Source of the DNA: Herpetosiphonaceae bacterium
GTDB taxonomy: Bacteria; Chloroflexota; Chloroflexia; Chloroflexales; Kallotenuaceae
Direction: 5' to 3'
DNA length: 44,243 nucleotides
Assembly (NCBI GenBank): GCA_036374795.1
Contig: DASUTC010000270.1
Span: 1 to 44,243 of the forward strand
The notes below the pieces were generated by a model. That model was not told where the DNA came from. It did no database searches and saw only the letters and a program-made list of their open reading frames with translations. The position numbers and the translations under genes are program-made. Positions 16,357 to 23,948 of the stretch are shown one piece after another (the first letter of the stretch is position 1; every line of letters begins with the position of its first letter).

Positions 16357-17910
16357 CTACAGCGGAATGTTGCCATGCTTGCGTGGCGGCAGACTTTGCC
16401 GCTTCGTCCGCGACAGCCTGAGCGCCTTGATCAGCGCTGGCCGCGTCTCGCGCGGCTCGATCACCTGATCGATATAGCCGCGCTCCTCGGCGACATACGG
16501 GTTGGCGAAGCGCTGCTGGTAGTCGTCGACCAGCTCCGCCAGCCGGGCCTCAGGGTCGGGCGCGTGGGCCAACTCCTTGCGGAAGATGATCTTAACCGCC
16601 GCGTCCACGCCCATCACCGCGATCTCCGCCGTGGGCCAGGCAAAGTTGAAGTCGGCGCGAATATGCTTCGAGGCCATCACATCGTACGCGCCGCCGTACG
16701 CCTTGCGGGTAATCACCGTCAGCTTCGGCACGGTCGCCTCGCAGTAGGCGTAGAGCAGCTTCGCGCCGTGGCGGATGATCCCGCCGTACTCCTGCTGCGT
16801 GCCCGGCAGAAAGCCCGGCACATCCACGAACGTCACCAGCGGAATATTGAACGCATCGCAGAAGCGGACGAAGCGCGCGCCTTTGATCGAGGCGTCGATG
16901 TCGAGCGTGCCGGCCATCGCCAGCGGCTGATTGCCGACCACGCCGATCACATGTCCATCCAGCCGCGCAAAGCCGATCAGCAGATTTTGCGCCCAGAACG
17001 GCTGCACCTCGCAGAAAAAGCCGTCGTCCACCACGCTGGCGATCACCTGATGCATATCATACGGCTTCTTGGGCGAGTCGGGAACGATCGATTGCAATTC
17101 CTCATCCGTCCGTTCGGGATCGTCCGTGGGCGGCACGTAGGGCGGATCTTCCATGTTGTTGGCGGGCAAGAACGACAGCAGCGTACGCAGCTGGTCGAAG
17201 CACTCGGCCTCGTCCTCGGCGGCGAAGTGCGCGACGCCGGAGCGGCTGTTGTGGGTCATCGCGCCGCCCAGCTCCTCGAAGCCCACCTCCTCGCCGGTGA
17301 CGCTTTTGATCACCTCAGGGCCGGTGATGAACATCTGCGAGGTGCCTTTGACCATCAGGATAAAATCGGTGATCGCGGGCGAGTAGACCGCGCCGCCAGC
17401 GCACGGCCCCGCGATGATCGAGAGCTGCGGGATCACGCCCGACGAGATCACGTTGCGGTAGAAGATCTCGGCGTAGCCGCCCAGCGCGACCACGCCCTCC
17501 TGAATCCGCGCGCCGCCCGAATCGTTGATGCCGATGCAGGGCACGCCCATGCGCAGCGCCAGATCCATCACTTTGACGATCTTTTCGGCAAAGACCTCGC
17601 CGAGCGAGCCGCCGAAGACCGTAAAATCCTGCGAAAAGACACACACCGGGCGTCCATCGATCGTGCCGTGGCCGGTGATCACGCCGTCGCCGAGCGGATG
17701 CACCCGGTTCAGGCCAAAGTTATGCGAGCGATGCACGGCGAGCGCATCCAGCTCGACGAACGAGCCCGGATCGAGCAGCATATCGATCCGCTCGCGGGCG
17801 GTCTGCTTGCCGCGCGCATGTTGCTTCTTGGCAGCCTCAGGGTCGGTCGTGGCCGCAAGCTTGCGCCGCTCCCGAAGCTCTTCAATCTTTTGCTGAGTCG
17901 TCTTGGTCAC
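16357..17910 (-). CDS. Acyl-CoA (propionyl-CoA) carboxylase, carboxyltransferase beta subunit
   Basis: This 517-residue protein begins with GTG at 17910, with AAGGGA upstream. It has the two crotonase-like halves of biotin-dependent carboxyltransferases. The N-half has [45 protein letters not shown] and [12 protein letters not shown]. The C-half has [40 protein letters not shown] and [12 protein letters not shown]. Length and motifs match PccB/AccD5-type subunits, which carboxylate propionyl-, acetyl- or methylcrotonyl-CoA with carboxybiotin. Specificity cannot be settled here. In phototrophic Chloroflexia such enzymes serve the 3-hydroxypropionate bicycle, but that is only context. No biotin carboxylase gene is adjacent. 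The selenoprotein gene ends 92 bases upstream on the same strand and may be cotranscribed. Confidence 0.9.
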   Translation of the reverse strand: MTKTTQQKIEELRERRKLAATTDPEAAKKQHARGKQTARERIDMLLDPGSFVELDALAVHRSHNFGLNRVHPLGDGVITGHGTIDGRPVCVFSQDFTVFGGSLGEVFAEKIVKVMDLALRMGVPCIGINDSGGARIQEGVVALGGYAEIFYRNVISSGVIPQLSIIAGPCAGGAVYSPAITDFILMVKGTSQMFITGPEVIKSVTGEEVGFEELGGAMTHNSRSGVAHFAAEDEAECFDQLRTLLSFLPANNMEDPPYVPPTDDPERTDEELQSIVPDSPKKPYDMHQVIASVVDDGFFCEVQPFWAQNLLIGFARLDGHVIGVVGNQPLAMAGTLDIDASIKGARFVRFCDAFNIPLVTFVDVPGFLPGTQQEYGGIIRHGAKLLYAYCEATVPKLTVITRKAYGGAYDVMASKHIRADFNFAWPTAEIAVMGVDAAVKIIFRKELAHAPDPEARLAELVDDYQQRFANPYVAEERGYIDQVIEPRETRPALIKALRLSRTKRQSLPPRKHGNIPL

Positions 17911-18002
17911 ACGGCATCCCTTCTACTGAGTATCGAGCGCGGAAGCGCGCCTGGTTCGGGAAACTATGCGGCGCAGCCGATTTTGGCGGCGCTCCGCAGC
18001 GC

Positions 18003-18572
18003 TTATGGCGCTTTGCGCTCCGGGGGCTCCGCGCCAGGCCAGCCCGGCTGCGTAATCTCGACCTGAAGCGCGTCGTTGAAGCGGTTGAAGAAGTTGAACA
18101 TTCCGGCGACCGCCACCAGCTCCATGATCTCAGCGGGATCGAAGAACTGGCTCAGCTCCTCCCACAGCACATCGCCGAAGCGCTTCGCGTCCTGGGTCAC
18201 GTGCTCCGCCAGCCGCAGCACGGCCTGCTCGCGGGGCGAGAACCGCTCACGGGCGGCGGGATCGTCCATCAGATCAATCGTATCCTGGGACACGCCCAGG
18301 TTCCGCAGCAGCGCGGAGTGCGAGGCCAGTCAATAGGCGCAGGTATTGAGCTGGCTGACGCGCACCGCGACCATCTCCTTGAGCCGCAGCTCGACGGTTC
18401 CGGTGCCCAGGATCGCATCCATGCACGCGGCGGTCGCCCGCGCCATGTCGGGACGCAGCGACAGCGTGCGGAACATGTTGGGCACGCTGCCCCGTTTATG
18501 GTAAAACGCCTCCCAGACAGCGTGTGCCTCAGGCGTTATCTCTTCGGCGCGTGGCGGCTCGATACGTGGCAT
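18003..18572 (-). CDS. Predicted selenoprotein: AhpD-like/carboxymuconolactone decarboxylase-family protein with CxxU motif
   Basis: Two abutting same-frame ORFs make one 189-residue protein if the single in-frame UGA (18332-18330) is read as selenocysteine. The ATG at 18572 is preceded by AAGGAGGT six bases away. Before the UGA come LRLKEMVAVRVSQLNTCAY, and after it LASHSALLRNLGVSQDTI. With Sec81 the motif is C78-A-Y-U81-L-A-S-H85, which fits the family's CxxC-xxx-H active site exactly. The family includes AhpD-type thiol reductases that act on peroxides. The second half (EHVTQDAKRF, AVAGMFNFFNRFNDAL) is also normal for the family. Stem-loops directly after the UGA fit bacterial SECIS spacing, and selA lies 5.4 kb away. 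A nonsense mutation is the alternative. AhpD-like selenoproteins are known in other bacteria. Confidence 0.85.
18284..18332 (-). promoter_or_regulatory. Sec UGA codon and candidate bacterial SECIS element
   Basis: The UGA is 18332-18330. On the mRNA, hairpin 1 (18317-18302) is UCCGC-GCUGCU-GCGGA, whose first loop base G lies 17 nt after the UGA. Hairpin 2 (18300-18284) is CCUGGG-CGUGU-CCCAGG, a perfect 6-bp stem with a loop G 36 nt after the UGA. Bacterial SECIS elements need a loop G near the loop start about 16-37 nt from the UGA, so both qualify on spacing. Which one binds SelB cannot be decided by eye. Confidence 0.65.
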
Positions 18573-18593
18573 AGATGACCTCCTTATAGAGCA

Positions 18594-18640
18594 CAAAGAA
18601 CAACCGAGTTCTTTGCTGATCTGTTCTCTCTATCAGGCTT
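18594..18640 (-). repeat. GAAC-containing tract 3' of the alpha/beta hydrolase gene
   Basis: On the minus strand this region reads AGAGAACAGATCAGCAAAGAAC and so on. It is downstream of the hydrolase gene (stop 18684) and upstream of the selenoprotein gene. Bases 18594-18601 pair perfectly with 18608-18615 (CAAAGAAC/GTTCTTTG) around a 6-nt loop, so this copy can form a hairpin. Confidence 0.5.
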
Positions 18641-18683
18641 CATTATCGACGATTCGCGTCGTCTTGTCGAAGCGGCAGCGCCA

Positions 18684-19949
18684 TCAATCCGAGCGCAGCG
18701 TGCGGGCAAAAAAATCGGTCGTCGTGTTGAACAGATCGCCGATCGCGGGCGTGTACTCGGTCGCCAGCAGGTAGTGGCCCATGCCCTCCAAAATACTCAG
18801 CTCATGCGGCTTACCGAGCCGCCGCAGCTCGTCGGCCAGGAGCTGCGACTGGGTGAAGGGCACCACCTCGTCCTCCTTGGAGTGGATCAGCATCAGCGGT
18901 ATGTCGATGTCGCGGGCGTGGTAGCGCGCCGAGTAGCGCCAGTAGCGCTCCGGCACCCTGCTGGGCAGCCCCAGCGCGATCAGCGCCTGATCGAGGCCGA
19001 ACGGCGGCGAGAACGTGCCCGCCTCGAACTGCCGCCGCAGCTCGAAGAGATCGGTCGGCGGGCCGAGCAGCAGCGCCGAGTCGATCGTGCCCGGCGCGCG
19101 CACCGCCAGACGCAGCACATGCAGCCCGCTGTACGAGCCAGCCAGCACACCGATGCGCGAGCCGTCGGCGCGCGGCAGCCGCCCCGCTTTGGCGAGATCG
19201 ATCACCCGCTCCAGATCGTCGACATCGGCTTCGAGATCGAGCGCGTACTCCGGCCCGACCGCGATCACGGCATAGCCCGCCTGCGCCAGCGGCAGCGACA
19301 CGCTCTCCCAGGTGTCGGCGGGGCCGGGATAGACCGCCAGCAGCGTCGGCAGCGGCGTGGTCGCGCCGTCGTCGGGCGTGTACAAGAACGTCAGTTGATT
19401 CGATCGATCATCGGCGCGAAAGCTGATCTGCCGCCGGATCGCGCTGGCGGCCAGCGGCTTTTCGACGTGCCAGCCCTGCGGATCGCCCAGTATGACATCC
19501 GTCGGCGGCGTGACATCGGCAGGCGGTCGCGGACGAAGCGTGAGATCCAGCGGCGTGGTGCTTCCGGCGGCCACGCTGATCCCCAGCAGCGTACGCACAG
19601 CCACGTCCTCGAAGCCGGGAGCGCCCGCGACCGGAATATAGCTGTCGGCGGGGACATCAGCCAGCACATAGCGGCCCTGCGCGTCGCTTTCGGCGGCGAA
19701 GGGCGTGCCGTCGGCGGCGGCAACCAGCACCGTCGCTCCGGCGATCGGCTGGCCGAACGAGGAGCGCACCACGCCGCGCAGCGTGCCGCGCTGTGTGGCG
19801 TCGGGCGGTCGAACCCGGCCAAGGCGCTGGAGCAGCAGGTATTGCGCCGCGTGGCGGTACGGCCAGATACGCGGATGGTCGGTCGTGATCAGGTACGCGC
19901 CCGCAAGGAGCGCCACGCAGACGACGATCAGCAGAATACGACGACGCAT
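18684..19949 (-). CDS. Membrane-anchored or exported alpha/beta hydrolase with N-terminal Ig-like domain
   Basis: The protein has 421 residues from the ATG at 19949. An N-terminal hydrophobic segment (RRRILLIVVCVALLAGAYLI) acts as signal or anchor. Residues about 55-140 look like a carboxypeptidase-regulatory (CarboxypepD_reg) fold: LRGVVRSSFGQPIAGATVLV, then AQGRYVLADVPADSY. The C-terminal 230 residues form an alpha/beta hydrolase. Its nucleophile elbow is AGSYSG (probable Ser272), a degenerate form of the GxSYGG elbow of prolyl-oligopeptidase-like enzymes. Probable acid and base are in HSKEDEVVPF and EGMGHYL. The substrate is unknown. It is transcribed divergently from the small coiled-coil gene. 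Confidence 0.78.
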   Translation of the reverse strand: MRRRILLIVVCVALLAGAYLITTDHPRIWPYRHAAQYLLLQRLGRVRPPDATQRGTLRGVVRSSFGQPIAGATVLVAAADGTPFAAESDAQGRYVLADVPADSYIPVAGAPGFEDVAVRTLLGISVAAGSTTPLDLTLRPRPPADVTPPTDVILGDPQGWHVEKPLAASAIRRQISFRADDRSNQLTFLYTPDDGATTPLPTLLAVYPGPADTWESVSLPLAQAGYAVIAVGPEYALDLEADVDDLERVIDLAKAGRLPRADGSRIGVLAGSYSGLHVLRLAVRAPGTIDSALLLGPPTDLFELRRQFEAGTFSPPFGLDQALIALGLPSRVPERYWRYSARYHARDIDIPLMLIHSKEDEVVPFTQSQLLADELRRLGKPHELSILEGMGHYLLATEYTPAIGDLFNTTTDFFARTLRSD

Positions 19950-20038
19950 CAAGAGCCTTTCACACTACTGAGCGCGGCATCGGGGCGCGACTGGACTGTG
20001 ATGCGATCCAGCCCGGCGAACACACCCACAAAGTGGAT

Positions 20039-20044
20039 TATACT
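20039..20044 (+). promoter_or_regulatory. Probable -10 box of the small coiled-coil gene
   Basis: TATACT lies 36 bases before the ATG at 20080. The -35 region is poor, so confidence is limited. Confidence 0.35.
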
Positions 20045-20079
20045 TGCAAGTACAACGAAGCAGAAAGGAATCGCCGACT

Positions 20080-20346
20080 ATGAGTGACGCATGGTTTACC
20101 GACGTTCACGGCCAGCTGATGGGATCGATCAATTCGTTGCTCGAAGAGGCGCGCTGCAACGCCGCCGATGTCAAAGACGCCGATCGGGTCAATGAATTGC
20201 TGCACCAGGCCGAGCAGCAGTATGCCGCCGCCCAGGCAGCCCTGCGTAGCTTTAGCGAGCAGCGCCACACCTTGCTGCAAACGCTCGACCGGCTCCAGGC
20301 AGAGCTGGCGGTAGCCGGGCGTCCGATCGCCGATGAGATCAGCTAA
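20080..20346 (+). CDS. Small hypothetical coiled-coil protein
   Basis: This is an 88-residue protein I do not recognise. It starts at 20080, preceded by AAAGGAA. It is predicted largely helical with heptad-like repeats (LLHQAEQQYAAAQAALRSFSEQRHTLLQTLDRLQAEL), acidic, with a single Cys and no membrane segment. A possible -10 box TATACT lies 36 bases upstream. It sits between a divergent hydrolase gene and an aminotransferase gene, with no clue to function. Confidence 0.7.
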   Translation: MSDAWFTDVHGQLMGSINSLLEEARCNAADVKDADRVNELLHQAEQQYAAAQAALRSFSEQRHTLLQTLDRLQAELAVAGRPIADEIS

Positions 20347-20374
20347 TATCGGAGCGGGAGACAAGCATTGTCAC

Positions 20375-20403
20375 TTGCTCTCAAGGACGGTGCTGCCCAT
20401 AAT
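20375..20403 (+). promoter_or_regulatory. Possible promoter of the aminotransferase gene
   Basis: TTGCTC (20375-20380), a 17-bp spacer and CATAAT (20398-20403) lie 43 bases before the aminotransferase ATG. The -10 box matches consensus at 5 of 6 positions; the -35 box is weak. Confidence 0.35.
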
Positions 20404-20445
20404 AGGGCTGAATAGAGGCATTGTAGCGTAAAGGAGCTTGATACA

Positions 20446-21609
20446 ATGGCGCTGCTTTCTCAGCGTGTCCAGGCAGTACCGCCGTCCGGTATTCGCCGCT
20501 TTTTTGATATTGCCGCCACGATGAAGGAGGTCATCTCGCTCGGCATCGGCGAGCCCGATTTCGTCACGCCCGACGTGATCCGCGAGGCCGGGATTCGCTC
20601 GATCCAGGAGGGCTACACCGCCTATACCTCGAACTCCGGGCTGCTCGAACTGCGGCAGGCGCTCGCGGCGCATCTCAAGCAGCTCTACGGCGTCGAGTAC
20701 GATCCTGAGCACGAGTTGCTGATCACCGTGGGCGTGAGCGAGGCGATGCAAAACGCGATGCTGGCGCTGATCGATCCCGGCGATGAGGTGATCATCCCTG
20801 AGCCGAGCTTCGTCGCGTACGGCCCCAGCGTGGTCTTTGCCGGCGGCGTGCCGGTGTACGTGCCGACGCGCGTTGAGGATAACTTCCAGGTGACGGGCGC
20901 GACGATCGAGGCCGCGATCACGCCGCGCAGCAAGGGCATTTTGATCGGCTATCCCAACAATCCCACCGGCGCGGTGATGAGCCGCGAGCGGCTGCAAGAG
21001 GTGGCCGAGGTAGCCGCGCGACACGATCTGCTGGTCTTCTCCGACGAGATCTACGATCGGCTGGTCTACGGCGTGCAGCATACCTGCTTTGCCGCGCTGC
21101 CAGGCATGCACGAGCGCACGATCCTGCTGGGCGGCTTCAGCAAAGCCTATGCGATGACCGGCTGGCGGCTGGGCTACCTGGCCGCGCCTGAGACGATCAC
21201 CGCCGCCGTGCGCAAGATCCACCAGTACGCGATCATGTCCGCGCCGACGATGAGCCAGCACGCCGCGCTGGCAGCGTTGCAGATACCGGAGGCCGAGGCC
21301 GAGGTCAAGCGCATGATTGCGGAGTACGATCGACGGCGGCAGGTGATCGTCAGCGGCTTCAACCGCATTGGGCTGCCGACGTTCGAGCCGCAGGGCGCGT
21401 TCTATGCATTTCCACGTGTCGATCACCTGGGACTGACCAGCGAGGAGTTTGCCGAGCGGCTGCTGACCGAGCAGCATGTGGCCGTGATCCCCGGCGATGC
21501 GTTCGGGCCAAGCGGCAGGGGCTTCGTCCGCGCCTGCTACGCCACGTCGATGGATCAGATCGAGGAGGCGCTCGACCGAATCGAGCGCTTTGTCAGCGTG
21601 CTGGCGTAG
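20446..21609 (+). CDS. Class I/II PLP-dependent aminotransferase (AspC/PatA-like)
   Basis: This 387-residue fold-type I aminotransferase has SLGIGEPDFVTPD, EGYTAYTSNSGLLELRQAL, YPNNPTGAVM (N172), FSDEIYDRLVY (D200), GGFSKAYAMTGWRLGY with PLP lysine K233, and a C-terminal substrate-carboxylate Arg in GRGFVRACYA. This pattern is that of aspartate/aromatic aminotransferases of the PatA/AspB subgroup, which move amino groups between amino acids and 2-oxo acids. Exact substrates cannot be read. AAGGAG lies nine bases before the ATG. A 10-bp hairpin follows the stop. It converges on the CBS gene. Confidence 0.92.
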   Translation: MALLSQRVQAVPPSGIRRFFDIAATMKEVISLGIGEPDFVTPDVIREAGIRSIQEGYTAYTSNSGLLELRQALAAHLKQLYGVEYDPEHELLITVGVSEAMQNAMLALIDPGDEVIIPEPSFVAYGPSVVFAGGVPVYVPTRVEDNFQVTGATIEAAITPRSKGILIGYPNNPTGAVMSRERLQEVAEVAARHDLLVFSDEIYDRLVYGVQHTCFAALPGMHERTILLGGFSKAYAMTGWRLGYLAAPETITAAVRKIHQYAIMSAPTMSQHAALAALQIPEAEAEVKRMIAEYDRRRQVIVSGFNRIGLPTFEPQGAFYAFPRVDHLGLTSEEFAERLLTEQHVAVIPGDAFGPSGRGFVRACYATSMDQIEEALDRIERFVSVLA

Positions 21610-21620
21610 CCGTGATGCCG

Positions 21621-21646
21621 GAAGGGGCGTGTCGCTACGCCCCTTC
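21621..21646. terminator. Hairpin shared by convergent aminotransferase and CBS genes
   Basis: Bases 21621-21630 pair perfectly with 21637-21646 (10 bp, GC-rich, 6-nt loop), 12 bases after the aminotransferase stop and 25 bases from the CBS gene stop. There is no U-run on either strand. Confidence 0.6.
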
Positions 21647-21670
21647 GCTCCAGACCGGCGCGCCCGTCGA

Positions 21671-22105
21671 TTAGCCGCCGGTGATGTAGTTCTCAAGCTG
21701 TCCGATCAAAAATTCCTGATTCGAGATAATCTCGCGGACCAGATCGCCGATCGACACGATGCCGATCATCTGGTCGTTCTCGAAGACAGGCAGATGCCGG
21801 ATACGCTTATCGGTCATCAGCGCCATGCCCTCCTCGATCGACTGTTCGGCGCGAATGTAGTAGACCTTGGCGGTCATAATCGCGCTGACCGGGGTATCTC
21901 TGGAGGATTTGCCCTGAAGAATGACCTTGCGCGCATAGTCGCGCTCCGAGATGATCCCAACCAGCTTTCCTGCGTCCACAACGGGCAGCGCGCCAACGCC
22001 TTTGTCGGACATCACCCTGATCGCATCGAAGACTGAGGCAACCGACGTGATCGACCAAACATCGTGTCCTTTGGTCTGCAAAAGCTGCTTGATGGTTTTC
22101 GTCAT
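21671..22105 (-). CDS. Two-CBS-domain protein
   Basis: This 144-residue protein consists of a CBS pair (Bateman module) and nothing else. The first repeat spans about residues 18-63 (SVFDAIRVMSDKGVGALPVVD, LVGIISERDYARKV), the second about 80-130 (SIEEGMALMTDKRIRHLPVFEND, MIGIVSIGDLVREI). Such stand-alone CBS proteins bind adenine nucleotides or SAM and signal energy status to partner enzymes. The partner here is unknown. AGGAGG precedes the ATG. The next upstream minus-strand gene (M20) ends 83 bases away. Confidence 0.9.
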   Translation of the reverse strand: MTKTIKQLLQTKGHDVWSITSVASVFDAIRVMSDKGVGALPVVDAGKLVGIISERDYARKVILQGKSSRDTPVSAIMTAKVYYIRAEQSIEEGMALMTDKRIRHLPVFENDQMIGIVSIGDLVREIISNQEFLIGQLENYITGG

Positions 22106-22188
22106 GCTGCGTTCCTCCTAAACCACCTGTGGGTGTCGGTGCCGAACGTGTGCGGAGAGCGGCACGCTTACCACACTCCGCGCTGGCG

Positions 22189-23547
22189 CTATGCCCTGGC
22201 GAAGCGCTCGACGATCTCGTAGAGCACGCGCGTGCCCCACCGGATCGAGCGCACGCTCACGCGCTCATCGTGGCCGTGAATCCGATTCCACTCGGACGGC
22301 CCTTCGTACAGGCTCGGCGCAAAGCCATAGATTTTGGTGCCAAGGTGCGCGACATGCTTCGCGTCTGTCGCGCCAGTCAGCAGCGTGGGGATCGGCGTCG
22401 CCTCAGGATCGTGCTCCCGCAGGACGGCGGCGATCACATCGAACAGCGGCGATTGCGGATCGGCCTCCAGGGCCGTCTGCGGGTCCAGCCACGCGATCTC
22501 GACCTCATCGCCGACGATTGCGCGCAGCTCTTGCTCGAAGGCTGCGTGGGTCCAGCCCGGCAAAATCCGTCCATCGATCCCGGCCTCGGCCACCGACGGG
22601 ATCACGTTGATCTGCGATCCTGCGCTGAGCATCGTCGGCGAGATCGAGTTACGGATCGTCGCCTTCAGCCGCAGCTTGAACGACTGGTCGAAGGGCAGCG
22701 CATCGATCGCCGCGTCGGCCTGCGCCTCATCGGCGAGCACCGCCCGCAGCGCCTCGGCCACATCCGCAGGTTGCACGCCGGCAACGCCTTCGATGAAGCC
22801 GCGCAGCGAGGCGGTGAAGTGGACCGGCAAGGGCTGGCGGCGCAGCTTGATCAGCGCCTCGGCCAGCTTGAGCACGGCGTTGTCGTCGTGCGGCACGGAG
22901 CCGTGGCCGGGCGTGCCCCGCACCCGCAGCTTGAAGCGCGCCGTGCCTTTTTCGGCGGTCTGCACGGTGTAGTAGCGCCGCCCGTTGATCTCGGTGCCCG
23001 CGCCGCCGCCCTCGTTCAGCGCGTACTCGGCCTGGATCAGATCGGGCCGGTTGCGAACGACCCAGCCCGCCCCCTGATGACCGCCGACCTCCTCGTCCGC
23101 CGCCGCCATGTAGATCACATCGCGCTTGAGCGGCAGGCCCGAACGCTTCAGCAGCAGCATCGTCATCAGCTCCATCGTCACCATGTGCTTCATATCGAGC
23201 GCGCCGCGCGCGTAGATGAAGCCGTCGTCGATGTCGGCGGCAAACGGGTCGTGCGTCCACTTGTCTGGCTCTACCGCCACCACGTCGGTGTGCGACATCA
23301 GCAGCAGCGGCTGCTCCGAGCCATCGCCCTTGAGCCGCGCCACGATCGTCGCCCGATCCGGGCTGGGGCCGACGATCTCGTACGGAATACCCTCCCGATC
23401 CAGCGCATCGCGGATATATTCGGCGGCGCGGATCTCGTTGCCTGGGGGATTGCGGGTATCGAGCCGAAGAAGCGCGCGCAGATGGTCGATCACCTCGTCG
23501 TCGACCGCCTGCCAGTCGATCGTGCCGGGCGCTACAGACTGAGACAT
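22189..23547 (-). CDS. M20 family metallopeptidase
   Basis: This 452-residue protein belongs to the M20 zinc peptidase/deacylase family (ArgE/DapE/CPG2/aminoacylase). Probable metal and catalytic residues are in LLLMSHTDVVAVEPDKW (His and Asp), ARGALDMKH (bridging Asp) and AADEEVGGHQG (catalytic and metal-binding Glu). The later TGATDAKHVA block supplies the second-domain and C-terminal ligands. The lid domain has TVQTAEKGTARFKLRVRG and GTPGHGS. The size suits carboxypeptidase or aminoacylase members. The start at 23547 has AAGGAG upstream; an ATG six codons earlier overlaps that site. A 17-base palindrome lies about 35 bases upstream. Confidence 0.9.
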   Translation of the reverse strand: MSQSVAPGTIDWQAVDDEVIDHLRALLRLDTRNPPGNEIRAAEYIRDALDREGIPYEIVGPSPDRATIVARLKGDGSEQPLLLMSHTDVVAVEPDKWTHDPFAADIDDGFIYARGALDMKHMVTMELMTMLLLKRSGLPLKRDVIYMAAADEEVGGHQGAGWVVRNRPDLIQAEYALNEGGGAGTEINGRRYYTVQTAEKGTARFKLRVRGTPGHGSVPHDDNAVLKLAEALIKLRRQPLPVHFTASLRGFIEGVAGVQPADVAEALRAVLADEAQADAAIDALPFDQSFKLRLKATIRNSISPTMLSAGSQINVIPSVAEAGIDGRILPGWTHAAFEQELRAIVGDEVEIAWLDPQTALEADPQSPLFDVIAAVLREHDPEATPIPTLLTGATDAKHVAHLGTKIYGFAPSLYEGPSEWNRIHGHDERVSVRSIRWGTRVLYEIVERFARA

Positions 23548-23581
23548 CAGGCTCTCCTTGCACATCTAAAAATATGGTTGT

Positions 23582-23598
23582 GATCGTAGTGTACGATC
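23582..23598. promoter_or_regulatory. Operator-like palindrome upstream of the M20 peptidase gene
   Basis: GATCGTA-GTG-TACGATC is a perfect 7-bp inverted repeat with a 3-base centre, 35 bases before the M20 start. A perfect TTGACA lies just upstream on the minus strand (23612-23607), but no -10 box is well spaced from it. The palindrome could bind a dimeric regulator. Confidence 0.35.
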
Positions 23599-23630
23599 TT
23601 GCAGGCTGTCAACTGCGCGGACGACAACAA

Positions 23631-23661
23631 GCCGACCGCTTCCAGCAGGCAGGCGGTCGGC
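23631..23661. terminator. Hairpin in the M20-selA intergenic region
   Basis: Bases 23631-23639 (GCCGACCGC) pair perfectly with 23653-23661 around a 13-nt loop. It lies upstream of the M20 gene on the minus strand and may end a minus-strand transcript or be a remnant of one. Confidence 0.4.
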
Positions 23662-23698
23662 TGATCATTAAGCAAAATAAGCGCGTTCTGGCGTTGAC

Positions 23699-23785
23699 TC
23701 AGGCTGCATCATGGGTATCGACGTAGTTTGTTAACGCCTCCACAGAATCAAATGGCAGCAGCGCGGCTGATTCATTTTTTGCCAT
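23699..23785 (-). pseudogene. Possible CopG-type antitoxin remnant or tiny ORF
   Basis: This 28-codon ORF ends LPFDSVEALTNYVDTHDAA. The tail resembles the start of CopG-like antitoxins of type II toxin-antitoxin systems, which typically carry a FWDTHD-like box, but the protein stops right after it. There is no Shine-Dalgarno and no toxin gene next to it. It may be a degraded fragment or chance. Confidence 0.2.
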
Positions 23786-23948
23786 ACCACAATGATACTC
23801 ACTTGCGCAGCGTGCTACCATATACCGTCGTACGCCGCGATCTTCCCTCTGCCGCGCGGCAGGCTGCGTGTACGCATCTTGCTCAGCCAGACGCGGCGCG
23901 GAGACGCTCGAATAATAGGCGAGATCGAGTAGAAACATAGACACAACC

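Larger units (their letters stand above)
23548..23948. other. Divergent intergenic region between M20 peptidase and selA
   Basis: It contains the palindrome GATCGTA-GTG-TACGATC (23582-23598) with TTGACA on the minus strand at 23612-23607, near the M20 gene. It also holds a terminator-like hairpin (23631-23661) and a 28-codon minus-strand ORF (23785-23699). I looked for a tRNA-Sec gene here and found none. No clear promoter or Shine-Dalgarno was seen for selA. Confidence 0.5.

Noticed and set aside
16045-18066. Long plus-strand ORF opposite the acyl-CoA carboxylase and selenoprotein genes
   Set aside because: It is an antisense shadow of the GC-rich carboxylase gene, with R/A-rich low-information translation and no domain pattern.
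18330-18332. UGA as an ordinary stop splitting two separate small genes
   Set aside because: The downstream half has no ribosome-binding site for a separate start, the two halves align as one family member, and the UGA falls at a redox cysteine. The alternative is kept as the refuting case in the findings.
23548-23948. tRNA-Sec gene near selA
   Set aside because: Searched by eye for a long variable arm, TTCGA-type T loop and UCA anticodon in this region and other gaps; nothing fits.
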